Positions 8,301 through 17,648 of a stretch of 64,000 nucleotides of DNA are shown here, one piece after another. The stretch comes from GCA-2718815 sp963578105. Lineage in GTDB: Bacteria; Planctomycetota; Planctomycetia; Pirellulales; Pirellulaceae. Made by a program: the position numbers and the translations under genes. Location: NCBI GenBank assembly GCA_963578105.1, contig CAUZBP010000013.1, forward strand, positions 1-64,000, written 5' to 3'. Position 1 is the first letter of the stretch. Each line of letters opens with the position of its first letter. The notes under the pieces were generated by a model, which had not been told where the DNA came from, ran no database searches, and saw only the letters and a list, made by a program, of their open reading frames with translations.

Positions 8301-9881
8301 ATGCCCGCTGGACTACCGCTCGAATCATTCTGGGATCTTGTAAAGAGAAGCGGCGTAATCGCTGAGGAGCAACTGCAGTCCTTGTGGGAAGAGTACAAGC
8401 AAAACGCCTCCCACTTGGATACTTCGGACAAGGTAGCCGATGATTTGGTTGCCCGCGAGTTACTGACGCGGTGGCAGGCGGACATGCTTCTAAAAGGTCG
8501 GCATAAAGGATTTTTTCTCGGCCCATACCGATTACTTGCTTTGCTCGGAAAAGGTGGGATGGGGTCGGTTTATCTTGGAGAACATTTACTGATGCGCAGG
8601 CGCGCGGCAGTGAAGGTGCTTCCTTCCAAACAAATCAGCCGTCGCCCCTCGATGCTTGAACGCTTTCGGCGCGAAGCTCAAGCCGTGGCCGCACTTGACC
8701 ATTTAAATATTGTGCGGGCATACGAATTCAACAAGGAGTTACTGGACAAGGTTGACGTCTATTACCTGGCGATGGAATTGGTCCAGGGAGAGGATCTGCA
8801 ACAACTGGTAGCCAAGTGCAAAGCCAATAAGCGATTTTTGGATTTCGTTCTTGCCGTTGACTATATCCGCCAGGCAGCTTTGGGTTTGGCCCATGCCCAT
8901 GAGGCTGGTTTAGTCCATCGCGACATCAAGCCGGCCAACCTGTTCATCGACGACAAGGGGGTCGTTAAGATTCTGGACTTGGGTCTTGTCAAGTCATTTG
9001 AGGAGCCCGAAGATTCGTCTTCGTTAACAGGCGAGCACGAGAACACGGTATTAGGCACCGCGGACTACTTGGCTCCCGAACAGGCAGTCAGCAGTCGCGA
9101 TGTTGATGCGAGGGCAGATATCTATGCGCTGGGACACACCCTCTATTATGCGATCACTGGTCGTCCTCCTTTTCCGAAGGGGACGATTCATCAACGCATC
9201 ATGGCGCATCAATCCCGCCACGCCGAATCTGTTTTTAAGACGAGGCCCGATACGCCCCCGGATCTGGTGAAGATCATTGACAAAATGGTTGCCAAAAAGG
9301 CAAGCCATCGCTATCAAACTTCCAATCAGGTAGCCGAAGCGCTGTCCGACTGGCTTTTTGAAAATGCGCCGGACGAGTGGATTCTGGACCATCCGGGGCT
9401 CCGCGGCAATCGGTCCGATAGCAGCTTGCTGTCAGGTCATGATCCAAACTTGGACCCGTCGGAACTTTCCGGAGACAATGAACTAGACTTGATGCCATTG
9501 GGTGACGAGAAGTCTCAGAAGGGTGCCACCGAGAAGAAATCGCAAACAGAATCGAGACCGGACAAGAAGACGAAAGTCAAAAAGAAAATTAAGCGGGAAG
9601 TTCCGCCAGCCGATCGTGCGAAGTCACCGAAGGGAACAACGGTTCTTTCTGGTGGAGTGCTGCCCATGTTGGAACGAGATCCAAACACTGCACTCCTGGA
9701 AATTGAGCCCGCATCCAATGCCAGTCGGGAACTGCGGCCGCTTCGGCAGGTAGGCAGTCTTTGGTCCATCACAGGTCTTGCCCAGCGTCTGCAAGTCCCA
9801 AGTTTTGTTGTCGCAATTGCAATGGTGCTGTTGATTGTTTTGATCCTGGCGATGGCCGCGCTCGTTTTCAACCACATTTAG
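8301..9881 (+). CDS. Membrane-anchored Ser/Thr protein kinase, PknB-like
   Basis: A Hanks-type kinase of 526 residues. The first 75 residues form the planctomycete-type kinase prefix ending LTRWQADMLLKGRHKGFFLG. The catalytic domain follows, with Gly-loop GKGGMG (83-88), catalytic Lys105, HRDIKPAN (206-213), DLG in place of DFG (226-228), APE (258-260) and DARADIYALG (269-278). All key catalytic residues are present, so it should be active. After the kinase domain comes a low-complexity charged linker rich in Lys, Ser and Asp, then one strong membrane helix (about 500-523) at the extreme C-terminus. The kinase domain would therefore face the cytoplasm, with almost nothing outside. Neighbours do not reveal a substrate. 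Confidence 0.92.
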   Translation: MPAGLPLESFWDLVKRSGVIAEEQLQSLWEEYKQNASHLDTSDKVADDLVARELLTRWQADMLLKGRHKGFFLGPYRLLALLGKGGMGSVYLGEHLLMRRRAAVKVLPSKQISRRPSMLERFRREAQAVAALDHLNIVRAYEFNKELLDKVDVYYLAMELVQGEDLQQLVAKCKANKRFLDFVLAVDYIRQAALGLAHAHEAGLVHRDIKPANLFIDDKGVVKILDLGLVKSFEEPEDSSSLTGEHENTVLGTADYLAPEQAVSSRDVDARADIYALGHTLYYAITGRPPFPKGTIHQRIMAHQSRHAESVFKTRPDTPPDLVKIIDKMVAKKASHRYQTSNQVAEALSDWLFENAPDEWILDHPGLRGNRSDSSLLSGHDPNLDPSELSGDNELDLMPLGDEKSQKGATEKKSQTESRPDKKTKVKKKIKREVPPADRAKSPKGTTVLSGGVLPMLERDPNTALLEIEPASNASRELRPLRQVGSLWSITGLAQRLQVPSFVVAIAMVLLIVLILAMAALVFNHI

Positions 9882-10538
9882 GAGAGTACCAAGTCGCTGG
9901 CGCAAATTTTCTGGCAGTGTCTAACGATCGCTGCGAACCTGAAGTGCTAGCTGTATGCTGTCAACGGTTATCACTCGGGCAGACCGCTGACCTCTCAAAA
10001 TCAGGAGTCCCACCCGTTCCGCAAACGTGGCCCGCTGCAGGGGCGATGGTACCGTGGGGCTTGTGAGAGAACATTCCATGGAGCCGTCCCGGGATCTTTG
10101 TACTGCCCGGTATGAAGCAGGTCTCCGAGAATGAACAGCTCGTATTCATGGTGTTCAGGAGAGTTCGCTTCATTTTCTCGGGAAAGTAGCCAAAATGAGA
10201 ACGGACATTTTCCCCCTCTGTCTGCCCACACTTCTCGGAACATCTTCAGGAACATGACCGGAGTTATTTAGGGAAACCCTTGGAAACGCGGCGAATGGTG
10301 AATGCGGGTGGAAAGTTGCATCCTGTCAGTCCCAAAAGCTCGCTTGACAAGCCTCGGTTTGAATCTTTTCTCTTGCTTTGACCGATGGCTTAGGCTAAAT
10401 CTCAGAAAAGTTTGCTAGGATAAAGTGTTCCCGCTCATGTCTACATTCAGAAGTGCCAGGACAGCGTTGAGAAATGCAAGAGCTGATTACACAAGTTTTC
10501 AGGCATGCAAACACATCCTCGAAGAAAGGTGAGCCGAG
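9882..10538. other. Long intergenic stretch, no gene recognised
   Basis: This gap of 657 bases lies between the kinase and SHD1 genes. Short frames exist on the - strand (one at 10001-10255), but they overlap each other in different phases and lack a start context or family resemblance. A leader and promoter for the SHD1 gene must lie in the right-hand part; the AGAAAGG at 10525-10531 is its ribosome-binding site. Confidence 0.4.
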
Positions 10539-11213
10539 ATGTTTAATAATAAAGCGATGCTTTTAGCATTGTTGATGGGCACGGGAATGGGGTTCTGGCT
10601 GGAAGCCGAGTCGTTCGGCCAATCGCGGCGGGGACGAGGTCGTGGTGCCACTGATTTTGCGCCACAGAAACGAATGCGGCCCCAAGGTCGCCAGCAGTTT
10701 TCCGCCCCCAGTAACAGGAATTCCGCAGGCGTTTCCAGGGGCAGCAGTCGAGGTGGTAGACAAAGATCGCCCCGCATCAATCAATTTCGCACTTCACAGC
10801 AACCTCGAGCAACGGGACAGGGATTTTCCGGAGGTTACGGTCCCCAAAATTCTGGTTACCTTCCCAGTACCGGTTTGAATCCGCGTTCGGATGGTCTACT
10901 GAATGACGTACAGATTATTCCGCAGCATCGTCGTCCATATCGCAACCCAATGAACCAGAGCTATACCGCAGACGTGAGACAGCTGCCGCACGTCGATTTT
11001 GTAGGCGAAGAGAGCGTTCCAGCGACCAGAGAGTGGGTGGACAACACTGGCACATTTACGATTGCGGGACGACTGGTTTCCATCCTGGGCAACAAGATTC
11101 GTATCATCAAAGAGAATGGGTATACAACGACTGTTCCCCTGCGTCGTCTCAGTCGAGATGACGTGCAGTACCTGGAAAATATCGTTAGCGGCCGCGAGAG
11201 CGATGAGTCGTAG
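10539..11213 (+). CDS. Secreted SHD1-domain protein
   Basis: The protein has 224 residues. It begins with a signal peptide (hydrophobic core LLALLMGTGMGFWL, cleavage likely after the SFGQS region). A long basic, Arg/Gly/Ser/Gln-rich low-complexity stretch follows (about 28-150). The C-terminal 60 residues match the SLA1 homology domain 1 pattern: REWVDNTGTFTIAGRLVSI, then IRIIKENGYTTTVPLRRLS and DDVQYLENI. SHD1 domains are widespread in planctomycete secreted proteins, where their binding partner is unknown. AGAAAGG lies just upstream of the ATG. The basic disordered middle could bind polyanions, which is only inference from composition. Confidence 0.75.
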   Translation: MFNNKAMLLALLMGTGMGFWLEAESFGQSRRGRGRGATDFAPQKRMRPQGRQQFSAPSNRNSAGVSRGSSRGGRQRSPRINQFRTSQQPRATGQGFSGGYGPQNSGYLPSTGLNPRSDGLLNDVQIIPQHRRPYRNPMNQSYTADVRQLPHVDFVGEESVPATREWVDNTGTFTIAGRLVSILGNKIRIIKENGYTTTVPLRRLSRDDVQYLENIVSGRESDES

Positions 11214-11258
11214 TTGGCCGGTCCCACGATAGGGCCCTGCGATAGGACGATTGTCGCT

Positions 11259-12356
11259 TCATGGAGCAGAATCGGCACGGTCCGCAGTCAGCTTCTCACG
11301 ATAGTTCAACAGATGTTTTTTGAGAGCATCGCCTTCTGCTAAATCGATGGCCTTATCCAGCACCAGAATGGCCTCGTCGGTCATTTCAGAATAGGCTAGA
11401 AGCTTTGATTTGTAGAAATAAAGCGGCACTTGGTCGACAAGGTCGGTAGTATTGGCGATTGCATCGTCAAAGACTTTGAGTGCATCAGTCAGGCGATTGG
11501 CTTCTACCAGAACCTCAATTTTGATCAATGTTATCTCAACACCCAACTCTCCGCTGGATTTGAATTTGCGCTCTACTTGCTCGATTCTCTCCAAGGATTT
11601 TTCTACTCCGGCCTCTTGAAGAATTCCAAAAACTTCCGCTCCGAGCTCTTGAATCTCCCTCGAATTCAACATTTGTTGGTAGCCTGCCAACATTTTTTCA
11701 TATTTCGATTTTAAACCTGCCGAATCCTGAGCATCCAGTTGCAGGATCAGTTGCACCAGTTCGCCGTATCCCGTCATGGCAAAGCTAATGCCCACCGTTT
11801 CCAGAGCTTGGTCGAGATACCGTGCTTGGTCAGATCCTTCCACACTTTTTGCCAAATCAAGTAATTCGTTACGTCGCTCACGAGTTTGACGCAATTCGTG
11901 TAGATTTGTCAGGTATCTCTGCGGCCCACCAGGTAAGTAACCCGTTTTTGCATAAGGACGCCCTTCTGCATCCAACAAGTAAACCGTTGGATAACCGGGG
12001 GGGAACAACTTTGTTCTCCAGCTCTCGTTTTGTTCGATCAACTCCGGCGATTGGTTTGATCGATCGTTGGGAAAGTCCAATTCGACCAATACAAAATGTT
12101 CTTTGGCTTGTTCCAAGAATCTTTGTTGGCGAAACACTTCGCTGCTGAGTTGTACGCAGATGGGACACCAATCTGAACCGGTAAAGTTCATCAGCAGGTC
12201 CTTATTCTCGGCTGCCGCCTGCTCCATCGCCTTGGTGATATCAGTCGTCCAGCCGGGGGTGGCGGCGACAACAGGTGTCAAGCAGCAGGTTCCCAGCAAC
12301 AGCATCGGTAGGAGAGCAATAAGAGACAGCCGAAGACTTTTAGCGGACACAGCCAT
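11259..12356 (-). CDS. Exported thioredoxin-fold protein with helical-repeat tail
   Basis: The protein has 365 residues. A signal peptide (SLIALLPMLLLGTCCLTPVVA) is followed by a thioredoxin domain at about 35-150. Its redox site is WCPIC, preceded by NFTGSDW, with the cis-proline region PPGYPTVYLLDAEGRPY. This resembles the thioredoxin_7/DsbD-gamma-like family that reduces or forms disulfides outside the cytoplasm. The remaining 200 residues are helical and look like TPR-type repeats (for example EVLVEANRLTDALKVFDDAI), a plausible partner-binding arm. CTGGAG lies about 8 bases before the ATG. It converges with the SHD1 gene with 45 bases between the stops. Redox function is likely; the target is unknown. 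Confidence 0.82.
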   Translation of the reverse strand: MAVSAKSLRLSLIALLPMLLLGTCCLTPVVAATPGWTTDITKAMEQAAAENKDLLMNFTGSDWCPICVQLSSEVFRQQRFLEQAKEHFVLVELDFPNDRSNQSPELIEQNESWRTKLFPPGYPTVYLLDAEGRPYAKTGYLPGGPQRYLTNLHELRQTRERRNELLDLAKSVEGSDQARYLDQALETVGISFAMTGYGELVQLILQLDAQDSAGLKSKYEKMLAGYQQMLNSREIQELGAEVFGILQEAGVEKSLERIEQVERKFKSSGELGVEITLIKIEVLVEANRLTDALKVFDDAIANTTDLVDQVPLYFYKSKLLAYSEMTDEAILVLDKAIDLAEGDALKKHLLNYREKLTADRADSAP

Positions 12357-12848
12357 ATTTCATACTCCAGGGGACTCAAGGCGAACCAATTTTTCTGGGA
12401 AGGCGATTGAGTGAACAGAACGGGTAGACAATGTACGGGCTCAATTTCTGGGAAATCTAGTTGCCAGGAACGGAACCTGACAGGGTTAAGAATACCCAGA
12501 AAAAATCTCTTTACATTATTTCCGGAAACAAATTTTAAAACAAGTGTCCCGCAAGTTTGTTTCGCTTCTCCTGGTCGGCAGATTGGAGATAATTCGGTGC
12601 AAATTCCCCAGCCAAGAGTTTTCGATCTGAATTTCAGCCAGCGCCGTCATTCACCGAACAAATCACGTGGTGTCAGATTTGTTTTCGGGTGGGAAGATCA
12701 AACCCTGAATCCGATAGGATGCGTCGCTCGTGTACTGTACTCGAGCCTACGACGTACGGAAAACGACGGAACGGAAGGACCTGAATAGAAACACCGAAGA
12801 AGTGATTTGAAATCCGTGTTGTATAACCGCTGAATGTTTGTGAGCGGT
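12357..12848. other. Intergenic stretch upstream of the thioredoxin-fold gene
   Basis: This should contain the promoter of the thioredoxin-fold gene and the 3' end signal of the SlyX-like gene. Apart from the stem-loop at 12825-12849, I see nothing definite. Confidence 0.4.
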
Positions 12849-12849
12849 T
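12825..12849 (-). terminator. Stem-loop overlapping the SlyX-like stop codon
   Basis: AACCGCT (12825-12831) and AGCGGTT (12843-12849) form a perfect 7-bp stem with an 11-base loop. The stem begins inside the TGA stop of the SlyX-like gene. There is no T-run after it, so intrinsic termination is uncertain. Confidence 0.35.
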
Positions 12850-13100
12850 CAATCGTCCTGTGAGTCTCGCTCCACGTCGGAACTCCAGTTGTCGACAGAA
12901 GGGTCACCAGCCTGCTGGTCCAAGCGCTTTTCCAGCGATCGAATTCGGTTTGTCGTTTCTTGCTGCTGTTGGCTCTGATCGACCAAGGCAGCGTTTAGGT
13001 CGTCCAGACTTTGTTGTAGATGGGTCATGAGAGATTCCAGCTGGACAACTCGAGCATGCATGTTTTGAAGTTCATGAAGGTTGGTCAAAGTCCCACTCAC
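12849..13100 (-). CDS. SlyX-like short coiled-coil protein
   Basis: The protein has 83 residues, almost entirely heptad coiled coil (RVVQLESLMTHLQQSLDDLN, then TTNRIRSLEKRLDQQ), with an acidic tail ending SQDD. Length, heptads and the central LNAALVDQSQQ resemble SlyX, a small conserved protein of unknown biochemical role. The start is GTG at 13100; an in-frame ATG (13058) would shorten it by 14 residues. Neighbours give no clue: transketolase diverges from it. Confidence 0.6.
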   Translation of the reverse strand: MSGTLTNLHELQNMHARVVQLESLMTHLQQSLDDLNAALVDQSQQQQETTNRIRSLEKRLDQQAGDPSVDNWSSDVERDSQDD

Positions 13101-13261
13101 TTTCCGCCATCGGGCCGGTTCTCTGAGATACGCCGCATCTTAATTCAATTGTCAACGTCGAACACGACGAACTCTAGAAAAATTGGTTCAAAAGCACTTA
13201 TTCTACCCGTCGAATCAAGTAACTTTGAGTCCCTGACGGGTTTCTCTCACCTCCTCGCACG

Positions 13262-13291
13262 TTGACGACATTGCAAGAATCGCAGTACACT
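13262..13291 (+). promoter_or_regulatory. Predicted transketolase promoter
   Basis: TTGACG (13262-13267), an 18-base spacer and TACACT (13286-13291) fit a sigma-70 promoter. Transcription would start near 13298, about 115 bases before the chosen start codon. The stretch 13101-13261 between the SlyX-like gene and this promoter holds nothing else I can identify. Confidence 0.4.
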
Positions 13292-13411
13292 TATGGGCTT
13301 AAAGTCGCGCTTCGGGCTCTGGTGACGAGTCCTTGCCGCGAAAAAACAAAGCCGCGGGTTGCACCGCTGCAAGAGTAGTTTAACACGAGGATGGCAAGGG
13401 TATTCCGCTTC

Positions 13412-15478
13412 ATGTCGACAGCCACCACGAGCATCGAACAGCTCGCTATTAACACGATTCGCACTCTTTCGATGGATGCTGTTCAGCAGGCCAACAGCGG
13501 TCATCCGGGTACTCCGATGGCACTCGCCCCTGCTGTTTACACCCTTTGGAATGAGTTCCTGCGCTTCGATCCTGAAGCACCCCAGTGGATGGACCGTGAT
13601 CGCTTTGTCCTGTCGTGTGGACATGCTTCCATGCTCCTTTACTCGATCTTACACCTGACGGGCGTACGAAAAACAGATGCTGCGGGCAAGGTTTTGCCGG
13701 GCCCATCCGTCAGCCTGGACGACATCAGGAATTTTCGCCAGTTTGCCAGTCCATGTGCCGGCCATCCGGAATTTGGCGAGGTAGCCGGCATCGAAACAAC
13801 CACAGGGCCTTTGGGCCAGGGCATCGCCAGCAGTGTTGGTTTGGCCGCAAGTGCCAAGTGGTTAGCGGCCCGTTACAATCGTCCGGACTTCGAGTTGTTT
13901 GGATTCCGAGTCTATGCTCTTTGCAGCGACGGTGACCTGATGGAAGGAGTGGGTTGCGAAGCGGCCTCTTTGGCGGGTCACCTGAAGTTGTCTAACCTGT
14001 GCTGGATCTATGATGACAATCACATCACGATTGAGGGTGGTACCGATTTAGCCTTTTCAGAAAGTGTGGGTCAGCGGTTTGCAGGCCTGGGCTGGAACAC
14101 GGTCGAGGTTCACAACGCCAATGATTTGGAAGCCATTCGAGCGGCCTTTCGAACGTTTCAGCAAACAGAAGATCGTCCCACGATTATTATTCTGCGTAGC
14201 ACGATTGGCTACGGGGCTCCAAACAAGGCGGGCACGGCAGAAGCTCATGGTGCTCCCTTAGGAGAAGACGAGATCCGTCTGGCAAAAGAGGTTTATGGCT
14301 GGCCCGAAGACGAAAAATTCTTTGTTCCCCCGGGCGTTCAAGATCACTTTGTTGCTGGAATCGGCAAGCGTGGTAAACAGGCTCGCCTGGAATGGGAACA
14401 ATGTTTTCAATCTTATCATTCAGCACATCCGGAATTGGCGGTACAAATCAATCACATTCGCAGTGGGACCCTGCCCGGAAATTGGGACGAATATCTCCCG
14501 AGGTTCGATGTTAGTTCCGGGTCTGCGGCGACGCGGGGAACATCAGGAAAAGTGTTGAATGGATTGGCCCGCGGATTACCGTGGTTGCTAGGCGGTTCTG
14601 CCGATTTGGCACCTTCCACGAAAACTCTCATTACTGACGAAGAGGCCGGACACTTTTCAAGTGATAATTACGCTGGACGAAACTTTCATTTCGGAGTTCG
14701 CGAACAAGCCATGGCTGCAATGGGTAACGGTTTGGCCTTGGTAGGTCTGCGTCCCTACGTAGCGACTTTCTTTGTCTTCAGCGACTATTTGCGTCCTGCA
14801 ATGCGTTTAAGTGCTTTTATGAAACAGCCGGTACTCTACGTCTTCACCCACGATTCCATTGGCTTGGGAGAGGACGGACCGACCCATCAGCCGGTGGAAC
14901 ACCTGGCTGCTGCCCGCGCAATTCCCGGGCTGATCGTAGCTCGACCCGGAGATGCCAACGAGGTCACTGAATTGTATCGTGCACTGGTACCCATCACCGA
15001 TCAACCAGTGGCGATGGTTCTAACCCGTCAAAATATATCGACTTGGGACCGGGAGCAATATGCTCCCGCTGCAGGGGCGGCTCGAGGAGCCTATGTGTTG
15101 TCGGATTCCACTGATGGCGAACCAGAGCTGATTTTGATCGGAACCGGCAGCGAAGTTTCACTCTGTCTTGAAGCTCAAGATGCCCTTGCTGCCCAGGAGA
15201 GGAGTGTGCGCGTGGTGAGTATGCCTTCCTGGGAGCTGTTTGAAATGCAGGAAGAAGCGTATCGTGAATCGGTTTTACCTTCTGCGATCAAGGCTCGTAT
15301 TGCTGTTGAAGCGGGAATTCGTCAAGGTTGGGACCGCTACATCGGCAGCGAGGGAAGATTTGTAGGCATGTCTACGTTCGGAGCTTCGGCGCCCTACGAA
15401 AAACTTTATAGCCATTTTGGGATCACAACTGCTAGGATTCTTGAAGAAGCAGCGGAAATTGAAGTTGCGGGAAGATGA
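13412..15478 (+). CDS. tkt: Transketolase
   Basis: A thiamine-diphosphate enzyme that moves two-carbon units between sugar phosphates in the pentose phosphate pathway. At about 688 residues it is full length. Family motifs are NSGHPGTPMALAP near the N-terminus, TTGPLGQG, the ThDP/metal motif SDGDLMEGVGCEA with YDDNHITIEG, FRVREQ-like FGVREQAMAAMGNG, and HDSIGLGEDGPTHQPVEHL, whose conserved His residues bind substrate. The frame starts at ATG 13391, but GAGG there touches the ATG. The ATG at 13412 gives MSTATTSIEQLAINTIRTLS, the usual family start, so I prefer it. It acts with RpiB encoded at 4.4 kb. Confidence 0.93.
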   Translation: MSTATTSIEQLAINTIRTLSMDAVQQANSGHPGTPMALAPAVYTLWNEFLRFDPEAPQWMDRDRFVLSCGHASMLLYSILHLTGVRKTDAAGKVLPGPSVSLDDIRNFRQFASPCAGHPEFGEVAGIETTTGPLGQGIASSVGLAASAKWLAARYNRPDFELFGFRVYALCSDGDLMEGVGCEAASLAGHLKLSNLCWIYDDNHITIEGGTDLAFSESVGQRFAGLGWNTVEVHNANDLEAIRAAFRTFQQTEDRPTIIILRSTIGYGAPNKAGTAEAHGAPLGEDEIRLAKEVYGWPEDEKFFVPPGVQDHFVAGIGKRGKQARLEWEQCFQSYHSAHPELAVQINHIRSGTLPGNWDEYLPRFDVSSGSAATRGTSGKVLNGLARGLPWLLGGSADLAPSTKTLITDEEAGHFSSDNYAGRNFHFGVREQAMAAMGNGLALVGLRPYVATFFVFSDYLRPAMRLSAFMKQPVLYVFTHDSIGLGEDGPTHQPVEHLAAARAIPGLIVARPGDANEVTELYRALVPITDQPVAMVLTRQNISTWDREQYAPAAGAARGAYVLSDSTDGEPELILIGTGSEVSLCLEAQDALAAQERSVRVVSMPSWELFEMQEEAYRESVLPSAIKARIAVEAGIRQGWDRYIGSEGRFVGMSTFGASAPYEKLYSHFGITTARILEEAAEIEVAGR

Positions 15479-15638
15479 AGATCGCAGCTACGTTTTCAAT
15501 CTTGGCCAGAGTAATGCGGCAAGAGAGTTAAAAACTGATTGAATGCTGCGGAGGGCCACACCAAGTCCGCGGAAACAAACATTTCAAATTCCAACCTGCC
15601 ATCGGTGATTGTCGTTCTGGCCGGTAGAAAGCTTGATC

Positions 15639-16475
15639 ATGCCCAAATATGTTGTTCGCTACGGTGTGCTGCGAGCGCTGGGCGTCTTTGGCACGCGCGG
15701 AAATGATTCTTATGCGCGTGGCGCCAGTGTGATTACCCGCACGACTCGAGGCCTGGAGGTGGGCGATGTTCTGTGTGAAGCAACCGACGAGGCTGTCTCG
15801 ACACTGCAAAATCCCACGCACGGCCAAATCCTGCGAGGAATGTCAGCAGATGACAATAATGAATTTTCTCACATGCAATCTGGCGTTTCCGGTGCGTTTG
15901 AAATTTGTCAGAAGTACACCAAGAAGTTGCAACTTCCCATGCAATTGATCGACATTGAACATCTCTTTGGCGGTGAGCGCATTGTGATTTACTATCTTGC
16001 CGAAGGACGTGTTGATTTTCGGGAGTTGGTAAAGCAGTTGGCGGCCGAATTTCAGACGCGCATTGAAATGCGTCAGATTGGTGTGCGGGATGAGGCCAAA
16101 TTGCTCGCTGATTATGGAGATTGTGGTAAACCGGTTTGTTGTAATACACATCTTAGCGAAATGCCTCCAGTGTCCGTGAAGATGGCCAAACTTCAGAAAG
16201 CCACTTTGGATCCCACGAAAATATCCGGGCGCTGCGGACGTCTCAAGTGTTGTTTGCGCTACGAGTACAGTACTTATGAAGAAATGCAGAAAGAGTTACC
16301 TCGGATTGGATCCGAAGTTATCACGGAGAAAGGGCGTGCCCGAGTCCTGAACCAAGAAATCCTCACCGGACAGCTGTTAATTGAAACCGAGGATCATCGT
16401 CGCGTTTTGATCGATTCAAGTGAGGTATTGACGGTGATCGAACAAAAGTCTGGATCAGGTCGTCAGTCCAAGTGA
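15639..16475 (+). CDS. PSP1-domain protein (YaaT-like)
   Basis: The protein has 278 residues and starts at ATG 15639 (MPKYVVRYGVLRALGVF), which is the normal family start; a TTG at 15609 is less likely. The PSP1 C-terminal conserved region is clear: LPMQLIDIEHLFGGERIVIYY, FRELVKQLAAEFQTRIEMRQ, IGVRDEAKLL, then the Cys-rich CGKPVCCNTHL and SGRCGRLKCCLRYEY. In Bacillus the homologue YaaT partners YlbF and YmcA in RNase Y regulation and sporulation signalling. Whether planctomycetes use it that way is unknown. The conserved cysteines suggest a metal or Fe-S site. Confidence 0.87.
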   Translation: MPKYVVRYGVLRALGVFGTRGNDSYARGASVITRTTRGLEVGDVLCEATDEAVSTLQNPTHGQILRGMSADDNNEFSHMQSGVSGAFEICQKYTKKLQLPMQLIDIEHLFGGERIVIYYLAEGRVDFRELVKQLAAEFQTRIEMRQIGVRDEAKLLADYGDCGKPVCCNTHLSEMPPVSVKMAKLQKATLDPTKISGRCGRLKCCLRYEYSTYEEMQKELPRIGSEVITEKGRARVLNQEILTGQLLIETEDHRRVLIDSSEVLTVIEQKSGSGRQSK

Positions 16476-16724
16476 AAATCCGCGAAATCACCGATTCCAG
16501 ACAGCGACAAATCGACCACTGTTCCGCAACCCCCCAAGGAGAGTTCGGACGAGGCCAACGATTGAATGTCGGACGTCAGGACAATGACACACGGGCAGGC
16601 GCACAAAACAGAAGGGCCTGGTGTGAGGCTCATAACGACGAGTGGGTTGCGCGACGAGAGAACGTTTGTTTTCATCGTTCAACTACGAAACTCAACATGC
16701 GACAGGTAACAGTAATATCCGTCC

Positions 16725-16730
16725 TATAAT
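16725..16730 (+). promoter_or_regulatory. Consensus -10 box before the Minf_1886 gene
   Basis: A perfect TATAAT lies 26 bases before the ATG at 16757. The -35 region is weak. It would place the transcription start near 16737 and give a short leader of about 20 bases. Confidence 0.4.
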
Positions 16731-16756
16731 ACACAACCGACTCCAGGTATGACGCC

Positions 16757-17173
16757 ATGTCCGATGCTCAACTGATTCTGATGAAACTGGTTGAAAGTGA
16801 TTTGAGATACAAACTGGATGCCTACTTGTTCGTTCGTGATGGGTTAACCTACGCCCAGGATGTTTTACACGTCGGTGCTGACGAAGACGAGGTAGAGAGT
16901 TCCCCTGAGACAGAGAGAGAAAAACATCTGACGGGTCAGCAACTCTGCGAAGCGCTCAGAAAATATGCGTTGGACCAATACGGCTATATGGCCAAGACGG
17001 TTTTGAACAGTTGGGGATTGACCAGCACCAGCGACTTTGGCGAGGTGGTCTACAACATGATTGGCGAAAAGTTGATGAAAAAGTCGGAATCGGATCAACG
17101 AAAAGATTTTGACGACATCTTTGATTTTGAGGCAGCATTCCAGCAAAATTTTGATATTTCATTGCCCGAGTAA
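16757..17173 (+). CDS. Minf_1886-family protein
   Basis: A soluble protein of 138 residues. The body, containing LDAYLFVRDGLTYAQDVLHV, TGQQLCEALRKYALDQYGYM and SWGLTSTSDFGEVVYNMI, matches the uncharacterised Minf_1886 family restricted largely to Planctomycetes and Verrucomicrobia. It is acidic, and the C-terminus (DFDDIFDFEAAF) is rich in Asp and Phe. A small membrane-protein gene starts 15 bases after the stop, so the two are probably cotranscribed. Function is unknown; the family assignment is from memory of the motif. Confidence 0.85.
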   Translation: MSDAQLILMKLVESDLRYKLDAYLFVRDGLTYAQDVLHVGADEDEVESSPETEREKHLTGQQLCEALRKYALDQYGYMAKTVLNSWGLTSTSDFGEVVYNMIGEKLMKKSESDQRKDFDDIFDFEAAFQQNFDISLPE

Positions 17174-17188
17174 GTAGGACGGGCCACC

Positions 17189-17410
17189 ATGGCTAAACTC
17201 AATAAGCAGCGTTTGGGGGTCGCGGTGACTGGCAATCCCGGTCCGGCGGAACGTGTGCAGGAGGTGCAGGCCCTTGGTGAGCGGCACTTCCCTGCACCTC
17301 GTCCATTTCGCCGCAACGTTTTTTTTCTGGTGGTATGCGGTCTCTTGCTGGCTGGCTGGTTGCTTTTCCTGTTGACCCTGGCGGGAATTGAAGTCTTTTG
17401 CCAGGGTTGA
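17189..17410 (+). CDS. Small single-pass membrane protein
   Basis: A protein of 73 residues. A basic, hydrophilic N-terminal half is followed by one strong membrane helix (VFFLVVCGLLLAGWLLFLL-like, about 45-66) and a short tail. It begins 15 bases after the Minf_1886 gene and has AGGA upstream. The operon position and the clean helix argue that it is real, although the length alone would not. No family was recognised. Confidence 0.6.
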   Translation: MAKLNKQRLGVAVTGNPGPAERVQEVQALGERHFPAPRPFRRNVFFLVVCGLLLAGWLLFLLTLAGIEVFCQG

Positions 17411-17648
17411 TAGTTACATGCATCTTGGGGCCCCAAGTGTCTCTCTCGTTTTCCCGTGAAGAAGGCAACCAATCTTTCATGATTTGTTGGGATGACCGTG
17501 GCACGGTCGATGTCAATCCGTTCGTCAGATGAATAATAGACTACGATTGGGTCGTTGAAGTTGCGGATTGGGGACTGTCCTCTAGCACCTCTGTTTTCTT
17601 CGAATCCCAGTCGGCCGTCCTTTGACCTCGTAACCCCTGGGCATCGAA

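Noticed and set aside
10001..10255. A - strand frame of 84 codons in the long gap after the kinase gene, with a stretch reading YELFILGDLL that recalls metallophosphatases.
   Set aside because: No HD or GNHE-type motifs, no start context, and other frames overlap it. A single motif-like stretch is not enough for a gene or a pseudogene call.
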